DNA from: Peterkaempfera sp044755465
GTDB lineage: Bacteria > Actinomycetota > Actinomycetes > Streptomycetales > Streptomycetaceae
Length of the DNA: 64,000 nt
Assembly: GCF_044755465.1 (NCBI RefSeq)
Contig: NZ_JBIVRB010000012.1
Coordinates: forward strand, 62,001 to 126,000
Direction: 5' to 3'
Shown here piece by piece: positions 34,560 through 47,500 of this stretch. The notes beneath the pieces were generated by a model. It ran no database searches, was not told where the DNA came from, and saw only the letters and a list, made by a program, of their open reading frames with translations. A program made the translations under genes and the position numbers. Positions within the stretch are counted from its first letter, which is position 1. Each line of letters begins with the position of its first letter.

Positions 34560-35432
34560 GTGGTCGCTCAGCACATCACCGGGATCGAGCCCGGGGCCGA
34601 TCGGCACACCACCGGGACCGGGTCCGGGGCCGATGACGTCGCACGGCTGGCAGCCAGGGGCGTCAGGGTCGGCTACGGCGGCCGGACGGTCATCGACGAT
34701 CTGGACGTCGCGATCCCGCCAGGGGTGATCACCACGATCATCGGCCCCAACGGCTGCGGGAAGTCGACCCTGCTGCGGACCCTGTCGCGGCTGCTCAAGC
34801 CGGCCAGGGGGACGGTCGTGCTGGATGGCGAGGACATCGTCAAACTCAGGACCAGGGACGTGGCGAGGAAGCTCGGCCTGCTGCCGCAGGCACCGGTCGC
34901 ACCCGAGGGGCTGACGGTGGCCGACCTGGTCGCCAGGGGCCGCCATCCGCACCAGAGCTGGCTGCGGCAGTGGTCGTCCGACGATGCCGCCGTCGTGGAG
35001 CACGCGCTGGCGATGACCGGGGTGGCCGACCTGGCGGACCGTCCGGTCGACTCGCTGTCCGGTGGACAGCGCCAGCGCGTCTGGATCTCGATGACCCTGG
35101 CCCAGGGCACCGACCTGCTGCTGTTGGACGAGCCGACCACCTATCTGGACCTGGCGCACGCGATCGACGTGCTCGACCTGGTGGACGACCTGCACGAGTC
35201 GGGGCGCACGGTGGTCATGGTGCTGCACGACCTCAATCTGGCCACGCGCTACAGCGACAACCTCGTCGTGATGAGGGCGGGGTCGATCCTGGCACAGGGG
35301 CACCCGCGTGACGTGATCACCGCGGAGGTGCTGCACGAGGCCTTCGGGCTGCGCGCCAAGGTGATCGACGACCCGGTGGGTGACCGGCCGCTCATCGTGC
35401 CGATCGGGCGTACCCACGTCCAACTCGGCTAG
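34560..35432 (+). CDS. cchE: Siderophore ABC-transporter ATPase (CchE)
   Basis: A 290-residue FecE-like ATPase, one domain. Walker A GPNGCGKST near residue 62, the Q-loop LLPQAPV, signature SLSGGQRQRVWISM, Walker B DLLLLDEPTTYLDLAHAIDVL and switch His in VMVLHDLNLATRYS are all intact. It starts at GTG (34560). The first 35 residues (AQHITGIEPGADRHTTGTGSGADD) are a non-conserved extension. It powers the CchC/CchD permease. Confidence 0.93.
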   Translation: MVAQHITGIEPGADRHTTGTGSGADDVARLAARGVRVGYGGRTVIDDLDVAIPPGVITTIIGPNGCGKSTLLRTLSRLLKPARGTVVLDGEDIVKLRTRDVARKLGLLPQAPVAPEGLTVADLVARGRHPHQSWLRQWSSDDAAVVEHALAMTGVADLADRPVDSLSGGQRQRVWISMTLAQGTDLLLLDEPTTYLDLAHAIDVLDLVDDLHESGRTVVMVLHDLNLATRYSDNLVVMRAGSILAQGHPRDVITAEVLHEAFGLRAKVIDDPVGDRPLIVPIGRTHVQLG

Positions 35433-35452
35433 CTCTCGGCAAAGTTGTGAGC

Positions 35453-35471
35453 TTAGGGTAGGCTAACCTTA
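35453..35471 (+). promoter_or_regulatory. Iron box before cchF
   Basis: TTAGGGTAGGCTAACCTTA matches 16 of 19 positions of the DmdR/IdeR consensus and lies 73 bases before the start of the binding-lipoprotein gene. Confidence 0.75.
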
Positions 35472-35544
35472 ACTTGATGGGACACGGTTTGCCTGCCCTT
35501 GGACCTGGGCGTAGCGGGCAGCGCGAGAAGCAAGGGGATTGTGG

Positions 35545-36609
35545 ATGCTCCTCCAGAGAACGGCGCGTATGAGGCCCTGGCGGCGGGCGGCGGCGGTACT
35601 GTCCGTCGCGACTCTCAGCGTCGGACTGCTCGCGGGATGCGGCTCCGGCTCGGGCTCGGGCTCGGCCGACAAGGCGAGCGGCGGCACCTCGACCGCCGCG
35701 GCCGGCGCCTTCCCGGTCACCGTGGAGCACGCGTTCGGGTCTACGGAGATCACCAAGGCGCCCCAGCGGGTCGTCTCCGTCGGCTACACGGACGACCAGA
35801 CCATCCTGGCGTTCGGCATCAGGCCGGTCGGCATGGTCGACCAGTACCCGAACCCGGCGGGCCGGAGCCCGGACATCAACACCCAGTGGCCCTGGGTGAA
35901 GGACAAGTGGGGCGACACCAAGCCCGAGGTCATCATGGAGAACGGTGACTCCGGCCCCAACTACGAGAAGATCGCCGCCCTGCGTCCGGACCTGATCATC
36001 GCGGTCTACTCCGAGATCGACCAGGCCGCCTACGACAAGCTCTCCAAGATCGCCCCGACGGTGGGTCGCACCAAGGCCGAGAAGGAGCCGTTCAGCGCGC
36101 CCTGGCAGGACAACGCGCTACAGATCGCCAAGGCACTCGGCAAGGCCGAGGAGGGCGAGAAGATGGTGCAGGACACCCAGAGCCGGCTCGACGCGGCCAA
36201 GAAGGCGCACCCCGAGTTCGCGAACGAGACCGCTGTCGCACTGTCCTGGTACAAGGACTCGGTGGCGCCGTTCACCTCGACCGACGTGCGCGGGCGGCTG
36301 CTGACGGGCATCGGCTTCAAGTACCAGACCGCAATCGACGAGGTCGCGGGCGGCAACTTCTACACCACCCTCTCGCCCGAGCGCATCGACCTGGTCGACG
36401 TCGACCACATCTTCGTGATCGGCGACAAGGCGGACACGGAAGCGCTGAAGAAGTTCAAGCTGTTCACCAACCTGGACGCGGTCAAGAACGGCAAGGTGAC
36501 CTACCTGCTGGACAGCGAGGGCCCGGCGATCGGCGCGGCCATCTCCCAGGGCACCCTGCTGTCCATGCCGTACGCGATCGACGAACTCGTCAAGTCGGCG
36601 GTCGGCTAG
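35545..36609 (+). CDS. cchF: Siderophore-binding lipoprotein (CchF)
   Basis: A 354-residue substrate-binding lipoprotein. I start at the ATG at 35545, with AAGGGGA upstream. The signal peptide is PWRRAAAVLSVATLSVGLLAGC with Cys32 as the lipidation site. The mature protein is a FepB/FhuD-type fold: VVSVGYTDDQTILAFGIRPVG near the start, KIAALRPDLIIAVYSEID and SPERIDLVDVDHIFVIGDK later. It should capture ferri-coelichelin at the outer face of the membrane and deliver it to CchC/CchD. It has its own iron box. Confidence 0.93.
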   Translation: MLLQRTARMRPWRRAAAVLSVATLSVGLLAGCGSGSGSGSADKASGGTSTAAAGAFPVTVEHAFGSTEITKAPQRVVSVGYTDDQTILAFGIRPVGMVDQYPNPAGRSPDINTQWPWVKDKWGDTKPEVIMENGDSGPNYEKIAALRPDLIIAVYSEIDQAAYDKLSKIAPTVGRTKAEKEPFSAPWQDNALQIAKALGKAEEGEKMVQDTQSRLDAAKKAHPEFANETAVALSWYKDSVAPFTSTDVRGRLLTGIGFKYQTAIDEVAGGNFYTTLSPERIDLVDVDHIFVIGDKADTEALKKFKLFTNLDAVKNGKVTYLLDSEGPAIGAAISQGTLLSMPYAIDELVKSAVG

Positions 36610-36655
36610 CGATGGCGATCCGCATCGCCCGTCCCTGGCCGGCCCGGGTCCCGGC

Positions 36656-38458
36656 GTGATCACGGCCGATCCGCGCGTCGCCCCGGCGACCCCGCGCACC
36701 GCGACCCTGCGCACGGCGACCGGGCGGGAGGCCACCCGATGGGTCGCGGCCAAGTGCCGCGAGGTGCCTTGGCTGACGACCGCCACCGTGCTCACCACGG
36801 TGGTCGGCGCGGCGCTCCAGGTGCTCCCGGTGCTGCTGCTCGGCCGGGTGGTCGACGGGGTGGCCGAAGGCGAGCCGCGCTCGATCCTGGTCACGGTCGG
36901 AGCGTTGCTGGGGGCCGCCGCGCTGCTCGGCGCGGCGGCCACCGCGGTGTCGACCTACCTGATCGGGCGGCTGGGCGCGGATCTCCTCGCGCGGCTGCGG
37001 GAGGGCTCCGTCCGGGTGGTCCTCGGAATCCCGAGCACGCGGATCGAGCAGGTCGGCCGGGGAGACGTGCTCTCCAGGGTCGGTGACGACGTCGCCGTGA
37101 TCTCCCGGGGCATCCGGACGGCGATCCCCACGGTGTTCTCGGCGGGAGTGCTGGTCGCCATCGCCACGGTCGGCATGTTCGGACTGGACTGGCGGCTCGG
37201 CCTGGCGGGCGCCGGCGCGCTGCCCGCGTATGCGCTGGCCCTGCGCTGGTACCTCCCCCGGTCCGCCCCGCTCTACCGCAAGCAGCGGGTGGCCCAGGCC
37301 GACCGCGCACAGGCGTTGATCACCGGTCTGGACGGGATCGACACGGTCCGGGCCTACCGCCTTGAGCACGCCTTCCGCGAGAAGGTCACCAGTGAGTCCT
37401 GGCGGGTGCGCGACCTCGGTATCGAGGTGTTCCGGTTCTTCGGACGGCTCGTCGGCCGGGAGAACCGCGCCGAGTTCATCGGGCTGGTCCTGATCATCGT
37501 GGTGGGGTACGCCCTGCTGGAGGCCGATGCCGCCAGCCTGGGCGAGGTGCTGGCAGCCCCGCTGCTGTTCCACCGGCTGTTCACCCCGCTGGGCGCCATC
37601 ATGTTCACCTTCGACGAGGCGCAGAAGTCGGGCGCGAGCCTGACCCGGCTGGTGGGAATGCTGGGGGAGGACGCGGAAGGCCGGCTGGTGGGCGACCCGG
37701 CCGTCCCGCCGGCGGACACCGCGTCGTACCCGGTGAACGTACGGGGGCTGACGTACCGGTACCCCGGCGCCGAGGAGCCGGTCCTGCGGGATGTCGACCT
37801 GACGATCCCGGCCGGCGGTTCCCTCGCGCTGGTGGGGGCGACGGGCGCCGGCAAGTCGACCCTGGCCGCGCTGATCGCGGGCATCGGGACCCCGCAGGCA
37901 GGGTCGGTGCGCATCGGGTCGACCGACCTCACCGACCTGGACGAGGCCGGCGCGCGGGCCCTGGTGAGCATCCTGACGCAGGAGACACATGTGTTCTCCG
38001 GTCCGCTCGCCGACGATCTGCGGCTGGCCGCGCCGGGGGCGACCGACGCCGAGCTGATGGACGCGTTGCGCACGGTCGGCGCCGACGGGTGGGTCGAGGC
38101 GCTGGCCGAGGGGCTGGACACCATGGTCGGTGAGGGCGGCGAGCGCCTGGACGTCACCAAGGTGGCCCAGATCGCCCTGGCCCGGCTGGTGCTGGGCCGG
38201 TCGCCGGTGGTGGTGCTCGACGAGTCGACCGCCGAGGCGGGCAGCGAGGGGGCCGCCGAGCTGGAGCGGGCCGTGTCGGCCGCCTGCGCGGGCCGGACCA
38301 CGCTGTTCGTGGCGCACCGGCTGACCCAGGCGATGGCGGCGGACCGGATCGCGGTGCTGGACGCGGGACGCGTGGTCGAGCAGGGCACGCACGAGGAGCT
38401 GGTGGCCCTGGGCGGCCGGTACGCACGACTGTGGCGGGCCTGGCGAGAGGCCGGTTAG
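36656..38458 (+). CDS. cchG: ABC exporter half-transporter (CchG)
   Basis: A 600-residue half-transporter with an N-terminal six-helix domain (to about residue 320) and a C-terminal ATPase. Walker A GATGAGKST (about 394-402), Walker B VVVLDEST (about 517-525) and switch His in FVAHRL (about 554) are intact. The signature motif, expected around 496-505, reads ERLDVTKVAQIALARL, so the LSGGQ is lost. It starts at GTG. A proposed role is export of coelichelin across the membrane with CchI. Taken with CchI, the defects are complementary. Confidence 0.9.
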   Translation: MITADPRVAPATPRTATLRTATGREATRWVAAKCREVPWLTTATVLTTVVGAALQVLPVLLLGRVVDGVAEGEPRSILVTVGALLGAAALLGAAATAVSTYLIGRLGADLLARLREGSVRVVLGIPSTRIEQVGRGDVLSRVGDDVAVISRGIRTAIPTVFSAGVLVAIATVGMFGLDWRLGLAGAGALPAYALALRWYLPRSAPLYRKQRVAQADRAQALITGLDGIDTVRAYRLEHAFREKVTSESWRVRDLGIEVFRFFGRLVGRENRAEFIGLVLIIVVGYALLEADAASLGEVLAAPLLFHRLFTPLGAIMFTFDEAQKSGASLTRLVGMLGEDAEGRLVGDPAVPPADTASYPVNVRGLTYRYPGAEEPVLRDVDLTIPAGGSLALVGATGAGKSTLAALIAGIGTPQAGSVRIGSTDLTDLDEAGARALVSILTQETHVFSGPLADDLRLAAPGATDAELMDALRTVGADGWVEALAEGLDTMVGEGGERLDVTKVAQIALARLVLGRSPVVVLDESTAEAGSEGAAELERAVSAACAGRTTLFVAHRLTQAMAADRIAVLDAGRVVEQGTHEELVALGGRYARLWRAWREAG

Positions 38459-38514
38459 TCACCCGAGGCAAGGTCAGGTCTACTCCGATTCCCGGAAAGG
38501 GTGCTGAGTCTTCG

Positions 38515-41500
38515 ATGCTGGAACCGAGCGCTCGTCTCGTACTGCTTTCTCCCGCGCGCCTGGCCGATGTGCGCCGGCGTACCGGCGACTACTCCGACCC
38601 GACCATCACCGAAGCGTGCGCCATCGGGCTGTCGTACTGGGCGACCGGCCGGAGCCCCGACGGCATCGACCTCACCCCGGGCACCCTGTTCACCGACATC
38701 CTCGGGTGGGTCGACAACGGCGGCGGCGGGCCCGCCGGGTGGGAGACCGGCCCGGACGGCCGGAGCATCACCGTGCCGGCCGGCGTCGTGCCGGCTGACG
38801 CACAGCTCGCGCTGGACGACCTGGCCGACTTCCCGGACCGGCCCATCGGCACCATCGGTCCGTCCAGCGTCGCGGCCAGGCTCAAGACCCTGGCGGAGTG
38901 GAACGACACCGACGCCGACCGGGTCCGCCCGACCCTGGTGGAGATGTTCCGCGAGCAGGCGCGGACCAGGCCGGACGCCATCGCCATCGTCGATGAGCAC
39001 CGGTCGCTGACCTACCGCCAGGCAGCCGAACTCTCCAGCCAGTTGGCCCACCACCTGATCGCACGTGGACTCACCGCCGAACAGGTCGTCGGCATCTCAC
39101 TGGGCCGCAGCGCGGACATGGTGATCGGGCTGCTCGGCGTGGTCCAGGCGGGGTGCGCGTTCGTGCCGCTCGACCCGCAGTGGCCGGCCGCGCGCCGAGC
39201 CGTCGTCATCGCGGACGCCCGGGTCGTGGTGCAGCTCAACGACTCGGGCGAGCACGCCCCGGGCGAACCGGAAGCCGTGGCCGTCGACCTCGGCGGCTGG
39301 CGGTTCGACTCCTACCCCACCGAGGGGACCGGGGTCACCGTCCCCGGCGCCTCCCTGGCCTATGTGATCTTCACATCCGGTTCGACCGGGCGGCCCAAGG
39401 GCGCGATGATCCGGCACGAAGCGATCAGCGAGCGCCTGCTGTGGCAGGCCCACGAGATCCTGGGCTTCGGCCATGACGACGCTTCGCTGTTCAAGGCCCC
39501 GCTCTCCTTCGACATCTCCATCAACGAGATCTTCCTGCCGCTGGTCTGCGGCGGCAGGCTCGTGGTCCTGCGCCCCGGCGGCGAACGCGACCCGCACCAC
39601 CTGCTGAGCGTGATCGCCGAGCAGCGCGTCACCTTCAGCTACCTGGTCTCGTCCATGCTGGACCTGCTGCTGGAGATCGCGGGCGACTCCGGGCGGCTGG
39701 ACAGCCTGCGGCACGTGTGGTGCGGCGGCGAGGTGCTGACCCCCGAGCTGTACGAGCGGTTCCGCACCAAGCTCGGCATCCCGATGTACCACGGCTACGG
39801 CCCGGCCGAGACGACGATCGGTGTCTCACACGTCATCTACCGGGAGTCGGCGGAACGCCTGTCGACGTCGATCGGCAAGGCCAACCCCAACACCCAGCTG
39901 TATGTGCTGGACGACGAGCTGCGCCCGGTCCCGGTCGGGATGGGCGGCGAGCTGTACGTGGGCGGGTTCCTGCTGGGGCGCGGATACGTGGGCGCGCCCG
40001 GCCTGACGGCGTCCCGGTTCGTGGCGAACCCCTTCGCCGCCGACGGGTCCCGGCTGTACCGGACCGGTGACCTCGCGCGGTTCACCCCGGACGGCTCGCT
40101 GGACTTCCTCGGCCGGGCCGACAACCAGATCAAGATCCGCGGTATGCGGCTGGAGATCGAGGACGTCGAGGTCGGCCTCGCGGAGCACCCTGCGGTACGG
40201 CACACCTGCGTGGTCGCGAAGAAGAACGCGGCGGGCGGCACCTACCTGGTGGGATATGTGATCCCGGCCGCCGGGAGCGAGGACCTGCGGGCGGACGAGG
40301 TCAAGGCATGGGCCGTCCGGCACATGGTGGAGTACATGGTGCCCGCCCACCTCGTCGTGCTGAAGGAGTTCCCGCTCACCGCGAACGGCAAGCTCGACCG
40401 GCGCGCGCTGCCGGAGCCCGCGATCGGGACGGGCTCGCTCGTCCAGCCCGCCACCGACGAGGAACGCGCGGTGTGCGCGGCGGTCGCGGCGCTGCTCCAG
40501 TTGGACGAGGTCGGTGTCGACCAGGACTTCTTCCAGCTCGGCGGGGACAGCATCCTGGCGATCCAACTGCTGAGCGCACTGCGCGAGATGGGTCTCCACG
40601 TCACCGCCCGGCAGATCTTCACCCACAGCACCGTGGGGGCGCTGGCGGCTGTGGCGAGCCGTGAAGACCTCGCCACGGTGGACCACGGCGATGTCGCGAC
40701 CGGTTCCGTGGTGGGATCGCCCATCGTGCAGTGGCTCGGCGAGACCACGGACGCGGTCGACGGCTTTGTGCAGTCGGTGGTGCTGAACACCCCGGCGGAG
40801 CTGAGCGCCGACGCCCTCGACGAGATCCTCGCCGCCGTGGTCCGGCGGCACGACATGCTGCGCGCCAGGCTGGTGCGCGGCGACCGCTGGAGCTTCGACA
40901 TCCCGGAGCCGGACCGGGCCGCGGCGGGATGGCAGGAGAGCGACCGGCCGCTCCACGAGTGCGTCGCACTCGCCACCGGCGCCCTGGACCCGGCGGGCGG
41001 CGCGATGCTGCGGGCCGTCTGGCGCCGCGAGGCCCGGCAGCTGGTCGTGGCCGTCCACCACGTGGTGATGGACGGCGTGTCCTGGCGGGTCCTGATGGAG
41101 GACCTGGCCACGGCGTGGCGGCAGTGCGCCGCGGGCGCGCCGATCGGGTTGCCCCCGGTGGGCACGTCGTTCCGCCGCTGGACGCAGCTGCTGGAGCGGG
41201 CGGCCACCGACGCGGACGGCTCCTACTTCCGGCGTCCCCTGCCGGCGGCGGACGGGCCGCTGGGCAGGCGCGAGCTGACCGAAGCCGACACCGTCGCCCG
41301 GGAGCGGGTGCGGACCCTCTCCGTCGGCCCCGACGTCACCGCCGCGCTGCTGGGCGAGATACCCGCGAAGTTCCACGCGCGCGTCAACGACGTGCTGCTG
41401 ACCGCGCTCGCCGTCACCCTCGCCCGGTGGCGCCGCGACCTCGGGCAGCAGCAGACGTACGCGCACATCGAACTCGAAGGCCACGGCCGTGAAGCGCAGT

Positions 41501-44500
41501 TCGTGGCGGCCACGGCCGGCTTCGAGCCCGATCTGTCGCGGACCGTGGGCTGGTTCACCACCCTGTTCCCGGTGATCGTCGACCCCGGCGCGGCGGCCGA
41601 CTTCACCGCACCCCGGTATCTGGCCGCCGCCCTCAAGGCGGTCAAGGAAGACCTCGCCCGGGTGCCGGACAACGGCGTCTCCTACGGTGCCCTGCGCTAC
41701 CTCACCGGCACCGGGTTCGACGCGCCCGCGCCGCAGGTGCTCTTCAACTACCTGGGCCGCTTCGACGCGGGCGCGGCCGGCGACTGGCAGCTCGCCGGCA
41801 GCACGGCGCAGCTGGGCGAGAAGCGCGACCCCAGGATGCGCCTGCCGCGCGCCCTGGAGTTCAACGCGATCGCCGAACCCGCCGCCGGCGGCGAGTATGA
41901 GCTGGTCACCACCGTCTCCTGGCCCGACGGGATGTTCACCGACGAGGACATCGCGGTGCTCGGCGAGTACTTCCGGGAGGCCCTGGCCGGGCTGGCCGCG
42001 CTCGACCAGGGCGGCCACTCTCCCAGCGACTTCGGCCCGGTGCCGCTCACGCAGGCGGATGTCGACGTCCTGGACGGCCCGGCGCTGCGCGACATCCTGC
42101 CGCTGACCCCGTTGCAGGAGGGCCTGTACTACCACTCGGTCTTCGACGACGACTCGGCGGGCGCCTACGTCGAGCAGCAGTTGCTGACGCTGGACGGCGA
42201 GGTGGACGCCGACCGGCTCGCGGCGGCGGCCACCCGGCTGCTCACGCTGTATCCGAACCTGGCCGCCCGGTTCGTGGCCCTCGCGGACGGCCGGGTGGTC
42301 TCCGTGCTGGAGAACGGGGTGGTGGCGCCGTTCAGCACGCTGGACCGCCCCGGCATCACCGACGACGAGATCCGCGACCACGCCGAGCGGGACCGCCGCG
42401 CCGGATTCGACCTGGCCACCGGCCCGCTGATGCGGTACACCCTGATCCGTGGCGGCCCGGACCGGAACGTCCTGGTGCAGACCGTGCACCACATCATCGC
42501 GGACGGCTGGTCGGTGGCGCCGATGCTCCGCACGCTGCTGGCCGAATACCACGCGCCGGGGAGCGGATACCCGCTCGGCGGCTTCCCCGACTATGTGCGC
42601 CTGCTCGCCGGACGCGACGACCACGCGAGCGACCGGGTGTGGCGCGAGCAGCTGGCCGATCTGCCCGGCCCGTCGCTGGTCGCCGAGGGCCACACCCCGT
42701 CCGACCGGTTCGCCGACACCGCCGTGGAGCCGGACGACGACATCGACGCCGCCGCCCGCTCGGCGGGCGTACCGCTGAGCGTGGCCGTGCACAGCGCCTG
42801 GGCGGTGACGCTGGGCGGCATCCTGCACGCCAGGGACGTGGTGCTCGGTTCCACGGTCTCCGGGCGCGACGTGGAGCTGCCCGGCATCGAGGACATGGTG
42901 GGTCTGTTCATCAACACGATCCCCGTGCGCGCCCGGTGGGCCGGCACCACCACGGCGCGCGACCTGCTCGCCTCGGTGCGCGAACACCAGAGCGCGGTGC
43001 TGCCGCACCAGCACGTCTCACTGGCGAGGATCGGCCGCCGGACCGGCCCCGGCCCGCTGTTCGACACCCTGGTGGTGTTCGACATGGCGACCGACACCGA
43101 CGCTCTGCGGCGGCCGGACGACACCCTGGTGATCACCGACATCGTGAACGAGGGCGCCCCGCACTACCCGCTGACGCTGGTGGTGGAGCGCACCCCCGAC
43201 GGCCGGCCGCGCTTCGCCCTGATCCACGACGGCGAGCTGCTGCGGAAGACGAGCGCCCAGGCGATGCTGCGCACGTTCACCCGGACCCTCACCGGCCTGC
43301 TCACCCGGCCGGACGCCCTGGTCGACGACCTGGCGGCCGAAGGCGGCCCACGTCCCGCGCGGATCACCCCGACGACGCTGGGCGGACTGTTCGACGCTGC
43401 GGCGCACCGCGACCCGGCCGCCACCGCCGTCACCCAGTGCGCTCTGGACGGCGGCACCCGGTCACTGACCTACGGCGGACTGGCGGAGGCGAAGAACGCG
43501 CTGGCCTCGGCCCTGCGCGCGGCCGGGGTCGGGCCCGGCAAGCGGGTCGCCGTCGCCGTCCCGCGCTCCCTGGAGCAGGTGGTCGCCCTGGTCGCGATCG
43601 GCACCGCGGGCGGCGCCTATGTGCCGCTGGACCTGACCTACCCGGACGAACGCCTGGAGTACATCCTCGCCGACGCCGCCCCGCAGGTCGTCCTCGTGGA
43701 CCCCGGGCAGGCGGACCGCTTCACGGACCTGCTGGCCCGGACGGGCGTACCGGCCCGCGTGCTCGTGCAGGGGGACGAGCTGCCGCCGGGCGGCGAACCG
43801 CCGCTGGCCACCGCCGGACCCGAGGCCGACTGGCACGACCCCGCGTATGTGATCTACACGTCCGGATCGACCGGCACACCCAAGGGCGTCGTCGTCCCCC
43901 ACTCCAGCGTGGTGACCCTGCTCGCGAACACCCAGCCCGACATGGACTTCGGCCCGCACGACGTCTGGGTCCAGTTCCACTCCTACTCCTTCGACTTCGC
44001 GGTCTGGGAGCTGTGGGGCGCGCTGGTGCACGGCGGTGAGCTGCTGGTGCCGGAGTACGGGCTGACCCGCTCCCCGGTCGACTTCCACCGGCTGGTCCGC
44101 GAGCGCCGGGTGACCGTGCTCAACCAGACCCCGTCGGCGTTCTACCAGTTCATCGAGGCCGACCGGTACGCCGACGAGCCGGCCACCGCACTGCGCCGGA
44201 TCATCTTCGGCGGCGAGGCGCTGGATCTCGGCCGGCTGCGCGGCTGGGTCGAGCGGCACGGCACCGCTTCGCCCGAGCTGGTCAACATGTACGGCATCAC
44301 CGAGACCACCGTCCATGTCACCCACCGGGTGCTGACCGACGAGGACTTCGACCTCGGTGCCGACGTCAGCCCGATCGGCGGTCCGATCCCCGGCCTGGTC
44401 ACCTATCTGCTCGACGACCGGCTCCGGCCGGTGCCGCCGGGCCGGGTGGGCGCCATCTTCGTCGCCGGCGACCAGGTGTCGCTGGGCTACCTGGGCCGGC

Positions 44501-47500
44501 CGGGGCTCACCGCGAGCCGATTCGTGGCGGACCCGTTCGCCGGTGACGGCTCCCGGATGTACCACACGGGCGACCTGGCCCGCCGTACGCTCGGCGGCGA
44601 ACTGGAGTTCACCGGCCGCGCCGACGACCAGGTGCAGCTCAAGGGATTCCGTATCGAGGTCGGCGAGGTGGAGTCCGCGATCAGGGGACTGGACGGCGTG
44701 GTCGACGCGGCCGTCACCGTGGCGGACAGCGGTGACCACCTGGTCGCGCACGTCGTGGGCCGGGTGCCCGGCGACCTCCCCGGCCTGCTGGCCGCGAAGC
44801 TGCCCGCGCACATGGTGCCGGGCCGGGTGCTGCCGGTCGACGCCCTGCCGTTGACGGTCAACGGCAAGCTGGACCGCAAGGCCCTGGCCGAGCGGGCCGC
44901 GCGGGCCGCCGGTGATCCGGCGCCCACCGCGCACGACGGCACGGCGGTGACCACCGGCGACTCCGCGCTCGCCGCACTGGTCGGCATCTTCACCGAGACG
45001 CTGCCCGGCTCCGCCGTGGACGGTGACACCGACTTCTTCAAGGCCGGGGGTGACAGCATCGTCGCCATCACCGTGATCAACCGGGCCAGGGCGCTGGGCC
45101 TGCCGATCGCGCCACGGGACGTGTTCCTGCTCCGGACACCGCGCGCCCTCGCCGCGCACCTGGCGACGCGCACGCCGCAGGCAGCGGCATCCGCGCCCGC
45201 CCGCCGCGAGGACGGCCCGCTGACACCGACGCCCATCATCCTGCGCCAGCGGGAACTGGGCGGCTCGCTCGCCCGGTTCGCCCAGGCCAGGACGCTGGTG
45301 GCCCCCGAGGGCACCGGCTTCGCCGACGCCGAGCGCGCCGCGAACGCCGTCGTGGCCGCGCACCCGGCCCTCCGGCTGCGGCTGCGCGTCGAGCACGGGG
45401 TGTGGGCACTGCGCACCGAACCCGCCCGCGAGGTCACGCTCGTCCGGGCGGACGGGACGGACCCGACGACCGCGGCGAACGAAGCCGCCGGCCGGCTCGA
45501 CCCCGAATCCGGCGAGATCATCGCGTTCGCATGGCTGGCGGCGAGCCGGACCCTGGTGGTCACCGTGCACCACCTCGCCGTCGACGCGGTGTCCTGGCTG
45601 ATCCTGCTGGACGACCTGGCCGCCGCCCTGCGCGGACGGACCCTGGCACCGGCGACCACCTCCTACGCCGAGTACGCCGAAGCACTGGCGTCCCAGTCCG
45701 CCCAGGCGACCGACGGCCTCGGACACTGGCTCACCACGCTCGAAGCACCCGCTCCGCTGCCCGCGCCCGAGGGGCTGCGCCAGACCACCGTCGTGCTCGC
45801 GCCCGACGTCAGCGGCCGGGTGACGGGCACCGCGCCCGCCGCACTCGGCGTCGGCCTCACCGAGCTGCTGTGCGGCGCGCTGCGCACCGCGCTGACCCGC
45901 ATCCAGCCGTCGCCCACCGACCTGGCGATCGAGCTGGAGCGGCACGGCCGGGTGCCGGTGCTGGAACACCACGACTACTCCCGCACCGTCGGCTGGTTCA
46001 CCGCCATCGCGCCCGTGCGGCTCACGGCGCACACCGACCCCGTCGCGGCGGCGCGCGAGCTCGCCGCACGCCAGCCGGACGAGCGCGCACACGTCGGCTA
46101 CGGCCGGCTCAGGTACCTCAACCCGCAGACGGCCCCGCTGCTGACCGCCCGCCCGCAGGTGCTGTTCAACTACCTCGGCCGGGGCAGCGAGTCCCAGGCG
46201 CTGCACCTCAGCGGCGGCGACCAGGGCAGCCCGTACGCCGTCGAGGCCAATGTGTGGCTCGACGCGGCCACCGGAAGCCTGCACGCGGCCTTCACCCTCG
46301 CCGAGGGAATCCCCGACGAGATCACCGAGCACTGGCAAAGCGCACTGGAGTCCATCGCGGACGCCTCCGCGACGGCCGAGCGCACCGCACCGGTCACCCC
46401 GCTCCAGCGGGGCCTGTTCTTCCAGGCCCAGCTGGCGGGCTCGACCGGGCACTATGTCGCGCAGAGCTACTTCACCTTCGACCGCCGCCTGGACACCGAC
46501 GCGCTGGCCGAGGCGATGGCGTACGTGATCGCACGGCACCCGGTCGTGGGCGCCGGCTTCACCACCGACGACGACGGAAACCCGGTCCAGGTCCTCAGCG
46601 CGGACCGGCGGGTCGACGTCGACACGGTCCACCTGTCGACGGACGCGGAGGTCGAGGCCCTCCGTGCCCGCGACCGCGACACGGGATTCGACCCGGGAGA
46701 GCCGCCGCTGGTCCGGCTGACCGTGGTACGCCTGCCCGGCGACCGCGACGGCCTGCTGCTGAGCTACCACCTGCTGCTGTGGGACGGCTGGTCGCGCGAG
46801 ATCGTCCTGCGGGACCTCTTCGACGCCTATGCGGCCGTCGTCGCGGGTGAGCCACTGGCCCCGGTCCCGGCCACACCCAGCTTCGAGGACCACGCCCGGC
46901 TCCTCGACGCCAAGGACCCCGCCGAGTCGGAGCGCTTCTGGGCGGCGCAGCTGGCCGGCCTCCCCGGCCCCACGCTGCTCGCCGGACCGGCGCCGTCCCT
47001 CTCGGACGACCTGCCGCGCGCGCTCGTGCGGACGCTTACCGCCGAGCAGTCGGAGGCGCTGCGGGAAGCGGCCAAGGCGCACGGCGTCACGCTGAACTCG
47101 GTGCTGACCGGCGCGTTCGGCCTCCTGCTGGGCGCCCACACCGGCCGCAGCGACGCCGTGTTCGGCGTGACCGTCTCCGGCCGGGAGGGCGAGGGGCTGT
47201 CCGGCATCGTCGGGGTGCTGCTCAACACCGTCCCCCTGTGGACGCGGGCCCGCCCGCACGACACGGTCCGCGAGTATCTGACGGCCGTGCAGACGGCCCG
47301 GGTGGAGGCGATGGACCACGAGCACCTCGGGCTCGGCGAGATCCAGCGGGCCAGCGGGCATGACACCCTGTTCGACAACCTGTTCGTGCTCCAGAACTTC
47401 CTGGACCTGGACGCCTTCGCCGCGATGAACGCCAGGCACGGCATCACCTCGGTGAAGGCCGACGACTCCACCCACTACCCGTTCACCTGGGTCGTCACCC

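Noticed and set aside
38431..38514. Start of the NRPS 28 codons earlier
   Set aside because: It would overlap CchG and begins with non-conserved Arg-rich residues; ATG 38515 gives the expected length.
39826..43014. A 1062-codon minus-strand frame antisense to NRPS modules 1-2
   Set aside because: Arg/Gly/Val-rich composition typical of antisense frames in GC-rich genes, no domain resemblance.
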